DNA of 64,000 nt from Akkermansiaceae bacterium (GCA_013041925.1 JABDRB010000026.1:62001-126000), one strand, 5' to 3'; counted from the stretch's first letter, positions 1-9,891 are shown. Notes: a model not told the origin generated them from the sequence alone. A program made the numbers and translations.

Positions 1-2375
1 CAGATGACCTGAAGCAAACGTCGGCCATTGTCATCAATTTGTGGTCCGCAATCCTCCATCATCATGTGGGCGTAGCCATCGATCGCACGCACCGGGGTCC
101 GCAGGTCATGCGAGACCGAATAACTAAAGGATTCTAGCTCCTCGTTGACTACGTTAAGCTTGGTGGCGCGGGCCTCCAAATCGTCGTTGAGACGCTGGAT
201 GTTGGTATTGGCTAACTGTAATTCTTGGGTCCGCGTCGCCACACGTTGCTCGAGTTCCGCGTTGACCTTAAGGACTTTCGACTGGGCCTCCTTGATCTCA
301 GTGATATCCAAGCAACTGCCGATGTAACCGAGAAACTCACCCGCAGCATCGTAGCGCGGCACTCCCGTATCGACGAGTGTGCGGAACTCACCATCGGCAC
401 GGCGCAACCGATACTCCATCCGGAACTTCTCTCGGCGCTCGAAGCTGTTCACATAAATCTCTAAACAGCGATCGAAATCATCTGGATGTACGCCTTCAGC
501 CCAGCCATTGCCCGACTCCATCGACAACGTTCGCCCTGTGAACTCCAGCCAACATTTATTAAAGTAGTAGCACCCCTTGTCCAAGCCAGCCTCCCAGATG
601 AGCACGGGCGTATTATCTGCCACCGAGCGGAACCGGGCTTCACTTTCGCGCAGCTCGTTTTTTGCCCTCCTCGTCTCGGTGATGTTGAGGTGGGAAACCA
701 ACGCCCCTTTAGGTTCATGCAAGATCCCGATCGCCTGAAGTGTGATCCATTCCGCCTGCCCTGAAGATGTCCGCGGGTATTCCAGCTGAAACTCCCGGCG
801 CGTCCCGTCCAACACCTCCCGAATGCCCTTGATCGCGGCCTCAGCGTAGGGTGACTTCGTGACGATGGCTTTGGAGCAAACTTCGAGGTAATTACTACCG
901 AGCTCCATCGTAGGGCCGTCGTCCACGCCTTGCTCACGTGAGAAATGTAGCCACGGTTCGTTGACGTCGAGAATCTCCCCGTCGGAGTCGAGCATCACGA
1001 TCTCTGCTGGCAGGGAGTCGAGAATTGAGGTTTTTAACAACTCAGTATGCTTTAACGATCTCGCCACCTGGTCGCGCCTAGTGATCTCCGCATTGAGTTT
1101 AAACAGCACTGCTGTGAATAATGCAAGGCTCAGAAGAAGTCCGAGCGGGAGAACACTCAACACCTGCTTCGTTTTATCTTCCACCAGCGCATGCTCTGAT
1201 ACAAGGATGGCCTCTAGTTCCTGCCTCATTTCACTGAATTGCGTTCTGATTTCGTCACTCAACTGTCTGCCATGTCCCGTGGCGATCAGTAAGCGGGCCG
1301 ACTCGAATCCCGTCGTTCGGCGCAGGTCGATGGATTTCTGTAAAAATTCGACACGCTCGGCGACCAGCGGCTCAATGGTCGCGAGCCGCTCCTCGAGGTA
1401 AGGCCTTGCTTTCAACAACTCATGCAAAATCGTTAGATCACTTTGCACCCTAGTGTTGATGACCTGGTGCTCCTTGATGAAATCCTCTTGTCCCGTGATC
1501 ACATACCCCCAAGCTCCATACGGCGAATCTTCGAGTTCGATCGTGACGAGATTAATGACGCTAAGCGTTTTGCGCGTCAACCGCTCATCCTCCGAGTATT
1601 TGAGGAGATCCGTTGTGGTGCGGTAGGAAATGGAAGCCACCACGATCAACATCACCAAAGCCAGCGTTCCCACGATGGTCAACCCGCGCCCGATCAGCCA
1701 GCGCCTCCTCCCTTCACGCCTTGCAAAGGCGAGCATCGCGATCCCCAGCAACAGGAAGAGCACGGCCGTATGGATCGCCAACGCGGTCATACGCCACAAG
1801 GTCGGGCTAACATCGAACCCAACGAGGTAGCCAAGTAGGCCCAGCAAGCTGATCATCACCACCAATGAGCCCAAGCATTCCAGCGCCCACAAACGCCAAG
1901 GGGAAAAACCCCCAGCCCGGCTCATGAGCCACAGAGACACTGCGCTCAACAAGACACTGGCCGAGCAATACGGCGACATGCGCCCTGGATGAACTGTGCC
2001 GACCAGCGTGCCCGTTTCGTAAAAGAAAAATTCGTCGATGCCGATATTCCAGCCCGTCGCGTGCTCCAAGAGGGTGAGGAATCCAATGGCTCCAACCGCA
2101 AGTGCGCAACCCCGCGCCACACGCAATCCTCGCGCCCCACCTCGATGCACAAGCAAAAGCGCCGTGCCGCTGAGAAAAAGCGACAGCGCAGCATTGACCT
2201 TCATCGTCACGGCACCTTGAAGCACGGAAATCAACGGCATAATCCCGAACATCCAGCCCACTAAGCCAAGGCTACTGAACAGCAAAAGTGCAACCCCAAC
2301 GGATTGCTCGAAGGTGAAACGAGCCGACTTGAGAGACTGATTCGGTTCAGTCCTCCGTTTTACATCTTTACTCAT
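1..2375 (-). CDS. Membrane CHASE3-PAS sensor histidine kinase, 3' end outside the window
   Basis: The reading frame is open from an ATG at 2375 to the left edge, about 791 residues, with the C-terminus missing. Residues 20-250 hold several hydrophobic segments. A CHASE3-like extracytoplasmic helical region follows (about 255-395), then another membrane segment, two PAS-like domains (about 440-560 and 570-690), a coiled coil and a HisKA domain. The phosphoacceptor is His756 in SVSHDLRTP. The ATPase domain should lie beyond the edge. CHASE3 and PAS domains in this order are typical of kinases that sense an external or membrane signal and phosphorylate a response regulator. Two candidate regulators lie immediately upstream on the same strand. 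The ligand cannot be read from the sequence. Confidence 0.88.
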   Translation of the reverse strand, partial: MSKDVKRRTEPNQSLKSARFTFEQSVGVALLLFSSLGLVGWMFGIMPLISVLQGAVTMKVNAALSLFLSGTALLLVHRGGARGLRVARGCALAVGAIGFLTLLEHATGWNIGIDEFFFYETGTLVGTVHPGRMSPYCSASVLLSAVSLWLMSRAGGFSPWRLWALECLGSLVVMISLLGLLGYLVGFDVSPTLWRMTALAIHTAVLFLLLGIAMLAFARREGRRRWLIGRGLTIVGTLALVMLIVVASISYRTTTDLLKYSEDERLTRKTLSVINLVTIELEDSPYGAWGYVITGQEDFIKEHQVINTRVQSDLTILHELLKARPYLEERLATIEPLVAERVEFLQKSIDLRRTTGFESARLLIATGHGRQLSDEIRTQFSEMRQELEAILVSEHALVEDKTKQVLSVLPLGLLLSLALFTAVLFKLNAEITRRDQVARSLKHTELLKTSILDSLPAEIVMLDSDGEILDVNEPWLHFSREQGVDDGPTMELGSNYLEVCSKAIVTKSPYAEAAIKGIREVLDGTRREFQLEYPRTSSGQAEWITLQAIGILHEPKGALVSHLNITETRRAKNELRESEARFRSVADNTPVLIWEAGLDKGCYYFNKCWLEFTGRTLSMESGNGWAEGVHPDDFDRCLEIYVNSFERREKFRMEYRLRRADGEFRTLVDTGVPRYDAAGEFLGYIGSCLDITEIKEAQSKVLKVNAELEQRVATRTQELQLANTNIQRLNDDLEARATKLNVVNEELESFSYSVSHDLRTPVRAIDGYAHMMMEDCGPQIDDNGRRLLQVI

Positions 2376-2541
2376 GCTTCTTCAGATTGGGGGGCTTGGG
2401 GATTTCTGAGGGAATTTCTGCATGCAGTTATTCCACCATCTGATCGGGGTACCCTACACGATACCCAGCCACTTGACCAGCCATCATATTCACCAATTCA
2501 TTTGACCCGCGCCCATGGCAAATTGCACAAAATAAGCCGTA

Positions 2542-3828
2542 TTATTGGGCCACCTCGACCCGCGCTTCCATCCGTGAGATCTCGACACCGACGAGGCAAA
2601 CGTCATCGGTGAATACATGATCTTGGGCGAAGTCCTTGATCTCATGGGAGGTGTCCTGGAGTAGTTTACCCAACGGTAAAGAGGCACGCTGCTGGATCAC
2701 ATCTCGAAGACGGTCTTCGCTGAAGGCTTGCTCTTCCTCGTTTTCGACCTCGAACAGGCCGTCGGTGAAAAGCAGGATACGGTCGCCTACATCCACGGTG
2801 AGTTCATGAGTATGATATGGGACGTCATCAATCAAGCCGAGCGCTGGGCCATGCTTCTTCCCTGACCCAATGACCTCAACATTCCCGGTGGCGCTGCGAA
2901 TGAGAAGAGGATAGGGGTGACCCGCATTAGCAAAGGTAAGGCGCCCGCTTGCGATATCCACGGTGATGTAACAGGCCGTCGCGAACATCGTGGTGTCAAA
3001 TTGCTGCAAAATGACTCTCAGTTGGCTGTTTAACTGAGTTAACAGCGGGCCAGGATCTCCCGACTCCTCGCCAAGCTGCTCCTCCAGAGCCCGCATGATC
3101 GCCGTCACCAGTGCGGCCCGCACGCCGTGACCCATCACGTCACAGATGAAGATGCCCACGGTGCTTTCCGAAATACGCACGATGTTGTAGAAATCGCCGC
3201 TGACCGAACTGGACGGATAAAAAACGCTGGCAAACTTCACCGCACTCGCCGCCTCAGAAACACCTCGCGGAATGGTCGGGAAATGCGTCGGCAAAAACGC
3301 CATCTGAAGTTCGCGCGCCATTTCCAAATCCTCCTCCATCACCGTATTTTTCTCCCGCAATTCTTGGGTCCGTTTCTGGACGCGATACTCAAGCTCTTCG
3401 TTGAGCGAGCGCAGATCTGCCTCGGCTTTACGGCGGGCATTGCGCGATTCTACTTCCTGCAAGGCACGTCGAACGGCTGGGACAAGGCGCCCGAGGTGGT
3501 CTTTGATGACAAAATCCGTCGCTCCGTTTTTGATTAACTCCACGGCGGTTTCCTCACCGACGGCGCCGGAAATAACGATCAACGGAACATTCGGGCAATG
3601 GTCTTTCGCAATTTCGAGAGCCAACGCTCCATCGAAGGTCGGCAACCGGTAATCGGCTAAAATAAGATCGGGGTGAAACTCATGGATAGCGCTCACATAA
3701 TCATCGCGGTTATCCACGCGGGTGGATTCAAACAAGAGGCCACCCTCTTGGAGCACACGCAGAATGAGTTCAAAATCAATGACGGAGTCCTCGAGGGAGA
3801 GAACGCGAAGTTTGGTGGGAGTTGACAT
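2542..3828 (-). CDS. Response regulator with SpoIIE/RsbU-type PP2C phosphatase output
   Basis: A 428-residue cytosolic protein. The receiver domain covers about 1-125 with phosphoacceptor Asp59 (LILADYRLP). A coiled-coil linker follows (about 130-180). The C-terminal PP2C-like SpoIIE domain has the metal-binding elements SGDFYNI, GHGVRAALVTAIM and DGLFE. Such proteins dephosphorylate anti-sigma-factor antagonists in partner-switching pathways when their receiver is phosphorylated, so this one is likely the output of the neighbouring kinases. The frame extends upstream to an ATG at 3867, which would overlap the previous gene. I chose 3828 because the receiver fold begins directly after it. No anti-sigma factor or antagonist gene is visible nearby. 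Confidence 0.9.
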   Translation of the reverse strand: MSTPTKLRVLSLEDSVIDFELILRVLQEGGLLFESTRVDNRDDYVSAIHEFHPDLILADYRLPTFDGALALEIAKDHCPNVPLIVISGAVGEETAVELIKNGATDFVIKDHLGRLVPAVRRALQEVESRNARRKAEADLRSLNEELEYRVQKRTQELREKNTVMEEDLEMARELQMAFLPTHFPTIPRGVSEAASAVKFASVFYPSSSVSGDFYNIVRISESTVGIFICDVMGHGVRAALVTAIMRALEEQLGEESGDPGPLLTQLNSQLRVILQQFDTTMFATACYITVDIASGRLTFANAGHPYPLLIRSATGNVEVIGSGKKHGPALGLIDDVPYHTHELTVDVGDRILLFTDGLFEVENEEEQAFSEDRLRDVIQQRASLPLGKLLQDTSHEIKDFAQDHVFTDDVCLVGVEISRMEARVEVAQ

Positions 3829-3847
3829 TGTGTAGGTAGGTCGGGGG

Positions 3848-4288
3848 TTAATTATTAGGAAATACATTCGTCTTCATCCAGTATCGCCCCATCTTGCCGA
3901 CCACATCGAGATAGGACTGAAATCCCATCGGTTTGACGACGTAGCTATTGGCTCCAATGCGGTAAGCTGAGGTGACATCCGAGTTTTCCGAGGATGAGGT
4001 CAACACGACGACGAGAAGATGCTTCGTTCGTTCGTCTGCCCTGATTTCACGTAAAACATCCATACCATCAAGCTTCGGAAGCTTCAGGTCAAGCAGGATC
4101 AACTTCGGCTGCTCTCTCACGTCCCGCCCTTGATACGCACCCGTGGCGAAAAGGAAGTCGTGAGCTTCCTGCCCGTCGGAAACATGGCAGAGGTGGCTTG
4201 CAAGATCCCATTTTTTCAAGGCGCGGATCGTGAGCTCCGCATCATGCGGGTTGTCTTCAACGAGGAGGATTTCTAGATCTTCTTTCAT
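3848..4288 (-). CDS. Single-domain response regulator, Rcp1-like
   Basis: A 146-residue stand-alone receiver domain. The acidic pocket is in LLVEDNPHD, the phosphoacceptor is Asp67 (LILLDLKLP), a switch Ser/Thr lies in VVLTSS and the conserved Lys in VVKPM. There is no output domain. Its ATG overlaps the stop of the upstream kinase gene as ATGA, which indicates translational coupling and a dedicated partnership. Small receivers of this kind paired with PAS or phytochrome-type kinases (Rcp1, CheY-like) usually act as phosphate shuttles or bind a protein target. The frame is open further upstream to 4351, but that would lie inside the kinase gene and add residues that do not fit the fold. Confidence 0.92.
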   Translation of the reverse strand: MKEDLEILLVEDNPHDAELTIRALKKWDLASHLCHVSDGQEAHDFLFATGAYQGRDVREQPKLILLDLKLPKLDGMDVLREIRADERTKHLLVVVLTSSSENSDVTSAYRIGANSYVVKPMGFQSYLDVVGKMGRYWMKTNVFPNN

Positions 4289-7200
4289 GATGGTTGATGA
4301 GGTAGAGTGAAGTAAAACGTGGCGCCGTGATCGATTTCTGATTCCGCCCAAATGCGGCTACCGTGGCGCAGTACGATGCGCTCGACGAGCGCCAATCCGA
4401 CGCCAGTGCCTGAAAATTCCTCCTGACTATGCAGGCGTTGGAAGACGCCGAACAACTTGTCAGCATGGCGTGGGTCAAATCCGATCCCATTGTCTTTGAT
4501 GTAATAAATTTGACCCTTCTCGCCATTCGACTTCGCTCCGATTTCGATCTCACCTATTTCGCGCCCGCCGGTAAACTTGATCGCGTTGCTGATGAGGTTG
4601 GTCCACACCTGCCGAATGAGGGACCCCGTCCCATAGGCGGGCGGGAGGGTGTGGAGGTTGAGGCGTAGCTTACGCTCCGGATGACGATCAACCAACTCGT
4701 CAAAAACATCTCGTGCCATGGTTTCCATGTCGATGGGTTTCAGTTCGATCGGGTGGCGTCCTAGCCGGGAAAAGGCGAGCAGGTCATCGATGAGCAGACC
4801 CATCCGCTGGGCCTCGCTGTGAATCACACCCAGCATACGCCGCCCCTCACCATCCATTTTCCCAGCATAATCTTCGAGCACCATGCGCGAGAAACCACTC
4901 ACCGCACGCAAGGGGGCGCGCAAGTCATGGGAGACGGAATAACTAAAGGACTCCATTTCTTTGTTGGCGGCTTCCTGCGCTTCGGCACGCACTTCAAGTG
5001 CGGCGTTGAGCTCTCGAATGCGAGCTTCGGCACGCTGGCTCTGGGTCGCGTCATAATTAATCCCTACCATCCGCTTCGCTTTCCCGTTCGAATCCGTAGC
5101 TATCATCTCAGAGCCTCGGATCACCCGCACGTCTTCATCCGTAGCCCGTGTAATCCTGAACTCGCGCTGACCGCGGCCTCGAGATTGCACCGTATACTGC
5201 AGTTGTTCCTCCTGCTCCGCCAAGTCCTCAGGCAACACCGCAGCAGCCCAATCCGAGTAGTCCATCCTCCCTTGCGGACTGGGAGGCAAGCCGTAAATCT
5301 TAAACATCTGATCATCCCACGTCACCTCATCGGTTGCTAAGTTCCACTCCCACACTCCGATCTTACCCGCCTCCGCCGCCAGCCTAAGGCGCTCCACAAC
5401 ATCTTGCAGTTCCACCTCCATGCGCTTGCGCTTGGTGATATCGGTGCTGATCATCATAAACTGGACGGGCTTGTTATCTGGTCCGAGGAAGGGGACGATG
5501 GTGCCGTTCACCCAGTAGGTCGACCCGTCTTTGCAACGGTTTTTGATTTCTCCCTTCCACGTCCGTCCGGAGATAATCGTCTCCCACAAATCGCGAAAAA
5601 AAGCTTCAGAGTGATACCCGACATTCACGATCCGGTGACTCTGGCCAATCAGCTCCTCGTTTGAATACTTGGAAATCTCGCTGAACTTGTCATTGGCGTA
5701 GAGGATCGTCCCCTCTGTGTCGGTGGTCGCAACGACGGAGTGCTGGTCGAGCGCCGACTTAAAGTCATTGAGCGTGGCGTTGGCGGACTGTAACTCATTG
5801 GTCCGCTCTTCCACTCGCTGTTCCAGCTCCGCGTGCAGCTTGTGGATTTTTTGCTCCGAGCGCTGATTCTCAATGGCGATGCGGATCACCTGCACGGCCC
5901 GCTCGATCACTTCCCTTTCGGCAGCGTCCGGGTGATACCGCTCGCTATGATAAATAGCACAAGTGCCGAGGACTTCCCCTTGGTTGCTGTGGATCGGTGC
6001 GCTCCAGCAGGTGTGCAGTCCGTGTTTCAAGGCGATCTCGCGGTGATCTGACCACAACGGATCGCTGGCAATGTCAGCCACCTCAATCTGTCGATCCCCC
6101 TGTGCCGCTGTGGCCCACAATCCGACGCCAGCGCCGACGACCATGCCATCAATGGCACGATTATACGACTCCGGTAAGCTGGGGGCTCCGCCGTGACGCA
6201 GGTGGAAGCCATCGTCATCAAGTATGAGCACTGAACAGAGCACCCCAGGCATCAGATTTTCCATGCCGAGTATCAACACGTCGAGCTGCTGGCCCAATGA
6301 TGACTCACTGACGATGGATTCCATGGCCTCTTTTTCCCACGCCAACAAACGCTGGTTCAGCTTGCGTTCGGTGATATCGGTGTGAGCGACAATGGCTCCG
6401 CCTCCTTCTCCTGTCAGCTTGATTACCTCCATCACAAACCAGCGGGGCTGTCTGGGACCGTTGCACGGGTATTCCATGATGAAACGTGGCTGTTTTCCCG
6501 ATAACACAGACAGCACGCCGGCAACGGCATCCTTGGCACTCGATTCCGATTCAGAATCCAACGTTTTACAGGCGTCTGGATAGTTGACACCCACGCCGAT
6601 TGCTTCGACCCCTGGGTTACCGTTTTCACGGGCAAAGCGAAGCCAAGGCTCGTTCACAGCGACAATGATTCCCGACTGATCCAAGACGGCGATGTGGGCT
6701 GGAAGTGAATTCAAAATAGCCCGCTCAAATGCCTCGTTCGCCCGCAGTTCGTCTTCCATTTGAATGCGCTGGGTGATGTCAAAGGCGGATCCGACCAAAC
6801 CCGTAATTTCGCCACTGCTCGAGCGGATCGGCACCTTGCTGATCAGCCGAACCTGTAGATCGCCATTGTCCAATATTCTCCGTTGCTCGCTGTGCAACTG
6901 ATGCTTACCGCTTAAGACTTCGAGCTCTTCGGCCCGAAATTCTGCAGCGATTTCGGGTGGATACAAATCGGCATCGGTCTTACCCACCAAACTCTCTGGG
7001 GAATCTAGCCCCATCAGGTTCGCACAGGTGACGTTGGCCAACACAAATCGGCTCTCGCAGTCTTTCACAAAAACCGCCGAGGGCAAGATGTCGACCAGGG
7101 TGCGCAGCAGGTTGCGCTCTTCTGTTAATTTCTCCTCCGTATGCTTGCGCTCCGTGATGTCACTGAGAGCGATGCGGATCTCCTCATTACCTGCACCATC

Positions 7201-7704
7201 ATGGGCAAGGGTGAGCACCAAACGCGCCCACACTGGCTCTCCCTGATCGCGCACCAAGCGCAACTCACATGATTGCATTTCACGTGTCTTGAAAAGTTTT
7301 TTGCGAGCCAGATTAAAAATACGTTCGTCCGCATGAAAAAGAATGTGGCTGATCGATCGATGAATCGGCACCCTCCGTTGCACGCCCAGCAGGGTGGCGG
7401 CCCTGAGGTTAACTTGCTGAATAAGCCCCATGTCGTTGACCGTCACATATCCCACTGGGGCCCTCTCATAAAGATCGATATAACGTTCTTGCGAGGCCAC
7501 CAATTCAGCTTGTTCGAGATACAGCGACTCGTTTTCTGTCTCGAGTTCGATTTGACGCACACGCATTTCGTGGATGAGTCGGCGGATATCCTCGGGCGCA
7601 AGCGAATCAAGGTTTTCAGGCAAATCATCGCCCCGCCCGCGCGAGGACTCTTCCGCATGCCCTCGCAATCCTGATGTGTTAGAATGGTGCCGCCGATGCC
7701 TCAT
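4285..7704 (-). CDS. Cytosolic multi-PAS/GAF histidine kinase
   Basis: 1139 residues with no membrane segment. In order I see PAS (about 67-185), PAS (195-310), PAS (322-440), GAF (455-610), a coiled coil, PAS (640-760), PAS (770-890), HisKA with phosphoacceptor His926 (SVSHDLRAP) and an HATPase_c domain with an N-box (NLISNAIKFTG) and G-boxes (DNGIGFD, GTGVGLALV). The C-terminal half resembles bacteriophytochrome-type kinases. Five PAS domains and one GAF suggest integration of several small-molecule, redox or light cues, but no chromophore-binding cysteine can be assigned. The gene is coupled by ATGA overlaps to the receiver gene downstream and to a 56-codon ORF upstream. Confidence 0.93.
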   Translation of the reverse strand: MRHRRHHSNTSGLRGHAEESSRGRGDDLPENLDSLAPEDIRRLIHEMRVRQIELETENESLYLEQAELVASQERYIDLYERAPVGYVTVNDMGLIQQVNLRAATLLGVQRRVPIHRSISHILFHADERIFNLARKKLFKTREMQSCELRLVRDQGEPVWARLVLTLAHDGAGNEEIRIALSDITERKHTEEKLTEERNLLRTLVDILPSAVFVKDCESRFVLANVTCANLMGLDSPESLVGKTDADLYPPEIAAEFRAEELEVLSGKHQLHSEQRRILDNGDLQVRLISKVPIRSSSGEITGLVGSAFDITQRIQMEDELRANEAFERAILNSLPAHIAVLDQSGIIVAVNEPWLRFARENGNPGVEAIGVGVNYPDACKTLDSESESSAKDAVAGVLSVLSGKQPRFIMEYPCNGPRQPRWFVMEVIKLTGEGGGAIVAHTDITERKLNQRLLAWEKEAMESIVSESSLGQQLDVLILGMENLMPGVLCSVLILDDDGFHLRHGGAPSLPESYNRAIDGMVVGAGVGLWATAAQGDRQIEVADIASDPLWSDHREIALKHGLHTCWSAPIHSNQGEVLGTCAIYHSERYHPDAAEREVIERAVQVIRIAIENQRSEQKIHKLHAELEQRVEERTNELQSANATLNDFKSALDQHSVVATTDTEGTILYANDKFSEISKYSNEELIGQSHRIVNVGYHSEAFFRDLWETIISGRTWKGEIKNRCKDGSTYWVNGTIVPFLGPDNKPVQFMMISTDITKRKRMEVELQDVVERLRLAAEAGKIGVWEWNLATDEVTWDDQMFKIYGLPPSPQGRMDYSDWAAAVLPEDLAEQEEQLQYTVQSRGRGQREFRITRATDEDVRVIRGSEMIATDSNGKAKRMVGINYDATQSQRAEARIRELNAALEVRAEAQEAANKEMESFSYSVSHDLRAPLRAVSGFSRMVLEDYAGKMDGEGRRMLGVIHSEAQRMGLLIDDLLAFSRLGRHPIELKPIDMETMARDVFDELVDRHPERKLRLNLHTLPPAYGTGSLIRQVWTNLISNAIKFTGGREIGEIEIGAKSNGEKGQIYYIKDNGIGFDPRHADKLFGVFQRLHSQEEFSGTGVGLALVERIVLRHGSRIWAESEIDHGATFYFTLPHQPS

Positions 7705-7871
7705 CGCTTATCTCCTCGGGTTAGCCGTTCATTCGTCACCATGTCAACCCACTGAACGCCATACGACTGAGCGGCTTTGGATCGGCTGAATAGATCCAGC
7801 ACATCCAAATCCCGCTTCGGGTTACGGTTGTTTTCTTCTCGGGTCACTGCACCACTCCAATCTAACTTCAT
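7701..7871 (-). CDS. Small ORF (56 aa) coupled to the kinase gene
   Basis: An ATG at 7871 opens a 56-residue frame that starts MKLDWSGAVTREENNR and ends TRGDKR. Its TGA overlaps the kinase ATG as ATGA, the same arrangement used between the kinase and the receiver gene. The product is polar and charged, with no signal peptide, membrane segment or recognisable domain. No clear Shine-Dalgarno sequence precedes it. It could be a genuine small protein, a leader that couples translation of the kinase, or a chance frame. The exact ATGA junction is the main argument for it. Confidence 0.4.
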   Translation of the reverse strand: MKLDWSGAVTREENNRNPKRDLDVLDLFSRSKAAQSYGVQWVDMVTNERLTRGDKR

Positions 7872-8209
7872 ACACACATGCTAAGAATATACTTTTTGTT
7901 GGGTTTTTAAAAGAAAAAACATAAAGCCAAACTTTCAAAAAGACTAACGAAAGTAAACATTTCACCATTCTTATCATTGCTGAAATCTGTATAAAACAAC
8001 TTCTATCATAAGCATACCCTAGGATATTTTTTAAAAAAATAGCTCCGCCTGAATAAAAATATCAGTTAAAAAACCCGCCCCTGCATCGTAAATTAATATG
8101 AATCCATCGCCCCAAAAAAACAAAGAGGCCGATTTACGCCCGCGCTACCCTACGATATCCAGACGATAAAATTCAACGAATCCAAGCCAGCCCGCCTAGC
8201 CCGTATCGA
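7872..8209. other. AT-rich intergenic region
   Basis: About 340 bases between the hydrolase gene and the signalling block, markedly more AT-rich than the flanking genes. I see no credible ORF or RNA gene. It should hold the minus-strand promoter of the signalling block and the end of the transcript from the 8.2-13.1 kb operon. T-rich tracts near 8085-8125 could help termination, but I see no strong stem. Confidence 0.6.
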
Positions 8210-8959
8210 TCACCGCGCCGCCAGTGCGGTCAACCATGTGACCACAGCATCCGTCGCCTGCTCCTTGTGCGCTGGTTGATTAAAACTATGATCCGCTCCG
8301 TCAACGCACACCACCTGAACGGCGTCACCATGCATCTGCTGCACCTGCTCGGTGTCACGCGGAAGAACCACATCATCGGCTGACCCATGCAGCAAAATCC
8401 AAGGGGCGGTGACGCAGCGAGCTTGCTCTGCGATGCTCTGGATCGTCTCGCAGAGGTCCGTCATAAAGGCGGACGACAGCGGGCAGCTTTCCTCCTCCCA
8501 CATCAATCCGTCATCGGGTGTCTCCTGACCAAATTCTGTTTTGGCAAAAGCCTTGGTATCGATCATACCCGCCAGCGACACCAGTGCGCTGATGCGCGGG
8601 TCCTTGGCCGACTGAATCACGCCGACGGCAGCTCCCATGCTGTGGCCGATATAACCAATATGTGAATAGGAGGAGGCGACGGCGCTGAGCACGGCATCGA
8701 GATCGCCCACTTCCTTCGTGATCGTGGCATCCCGAAAATCGCCATCCGACTGACCATTCCCAGCAAACGAAAACCGGAGTGTGTCAAAGCCCGCGGCATT
8801 GAGGGCTGCTGCAGTATCTACGATAAGTGGGCGGTCTTTATCACCCGTCACGCCGTGGCCGAGCACGACGATCCAATCAGATTGTCGAAGTCCCCCTGCC
8901 CCGCGGGCCCATGTGGAGTCGAGGGTTTCCCCCACGTTGTTTTTGATGATTGATTGCAT
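8210..8959 (-). CDS. Alpha/beta hydrolase, dienelactone hydrolase/acylesterase-like
   Basis: 249 residues with no signal peptide. The nucleophile elbow is GHSMG with Ser107, the acid is Asp195 or Asp196 (GSADDVV) and the base is His224 (DGADHSF), a complete catalytic triad. The HGVTGDKDRP segment near residue 35 is the usual oxyanion-hole strand of the family. Family members cleave esters, lactones or acyl derivatives; the substrate cannot be predicted. It is the last gene of a four-gene minus-strand group, 37 nt after the dehydrogenase gene, so it may remove an acyl group or open a lactone formed in the same pathway. Confidence 0.85.
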   Translation of the reverse strand: MQSIIKNNVGETLDSTWARGAGGLRQSDWIVVLGHGVTGDKDRPLIVDTAAALNAAGFDTLRFSFAGNGQSDGDFRDATITKEVGDLDAVLSAVASSYSHIGYIGHSMGAAVGVIQSAKDPRISALVSLAGMIDTKAFAKTEFGQETPDDGLMWEEESCPLSSAFMTDLCETIQSIAEQARCVTAPWILLHGSADDVVLPRDTEQVQQMHGDAVQVVCVDGADHSFNQPAHKEQATDAVVTWLTALAAR

Positions 8960-8996
8960 ATCGGTCTAGGGTGAGCAGTCCAGGGTGGGGTCGATG

Positions 8997-9887
8997 CTAG
9001 GTGCGACCTTGAAACGTCAACTCGGCGACACCCGATTTATCAAGTTCCCCTTTTCCTAGGGTGACCAGCCGGGTGAATTGATTCCACGTGGCCTGCGCCA
9101 ATGGGGTGTCGACCCCTTGCTCCGCAGCGAGGGCGAGCGCGATACCCGAATCTTTGGCCGCGTGGGCAGCCGAGAAATAACAATCGTGATCCCGGAGGAT
9201 CATATCTTCCGCATCCGTTTCAAGGACACGTGAGTTGGCTCCAGTCTGGCTGAATATGTCACACAGCATTTTGAGGTCGATACCGAGAGCATCCCCGATG
9301 CCGAGCCCCTCCGCAAGGGCTGCCGTGTTGATGTTCATCACCATATTCACCAGTGCCTTCACTTCAGATGCCTTACCTGCGGGCCCGACGAAGTGCAGCG
9401 CCTTACTCAGATCATCCAGCAGCGGCTGATTGGCATGAAAAACACTCTCCTCGCCACCGACCATAAGGAAAAGCTCGCCATTCCGTGCCTGCGGGATACT
9501 TGATGCCATGCAGGCCTCAAGACACTGCGCCCCCACCTTAATGGCGGCGGCTTCGACCCTCTGATGCACGGCGGGTGTCAGCGTCGCGCAGTTGATAAAG
9601 ACACACCCGTCAGCACCCGCCAATAGATTGTCGTCACCAAAGAAAATAGCATCCATCGCACGATCATCCGTAACCACCGTCAGGATGACATCCGCATCGG
9701 CGGTAAGCTCAGATAGCTTGGTATAGGCGGTGGCACCGAGCTCGTCAGCCAACTCCGCGGCCACCGACTCGTTTACATCCAATACGGCTGATACGTGGTA
9801 TCCTTTCTCATGCAGACAACGGGCCATGTTCCCACCCATCCGCCCGAGACCGACCAGTCCAATTTTTCTATCTTTCATCGGATTCAT
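8997..9887 (-). CDS. NAD(P)-dependent beta-hydroxyacid dehydrogenase (3-hydroxyisobutyrate/tartronate semialdehyde reductase family)
   Basis: 296 residues. The Rossmann motif GLGRMGGNMA lies near the N-terminus, and the catalytic lysine is Lys177 with Asn181 (SEVKALVNMVMN). The substrate loop that usually reads DAPVSGG is replaced by EACMASSIPQAR (about 124-135), so the substrate probably differs from that of characterised GarR, GlxR or MmsB enzymes. Family members oxidise or reduce the hydroxyl of small beta-hydroxyacids or semialdehydes. The gene starts 4 nt after the TIM-barrel gene, and the pairing recalls hyi-glxR, where an isomerase feeds a reductase. Start at ATG 9887; an in-frame ATG at 9878 is possible. 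Confidence 0.88.
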   Translation of the reverse strand: MNPMKDRKIGLVGLGRMGGNMARCLHEKGYHVSAVLDVNESVAAELADELGATAYTKLSELTADADVILTVVTDDRAMDAIFFGDDNLLAGADGCVFINCATLTPAVHQRVEAAAIKVGAQCLEACMASSIPQARNGELFLMVGGEESVFHANQPLLDDLSKALHFVGPAGKASEVKALVNMVMNINTAALAEGLGIGDALGIDLKMLCDIFSQTGANSRVLETDAEDMILRDHDCYFSAAHAAKDSGIALALAAEQGVDTPLAQATWNQFTRLVTLGKGELDKSGVAELTFQGRT

Positions 9888-9891
9888 CGGT

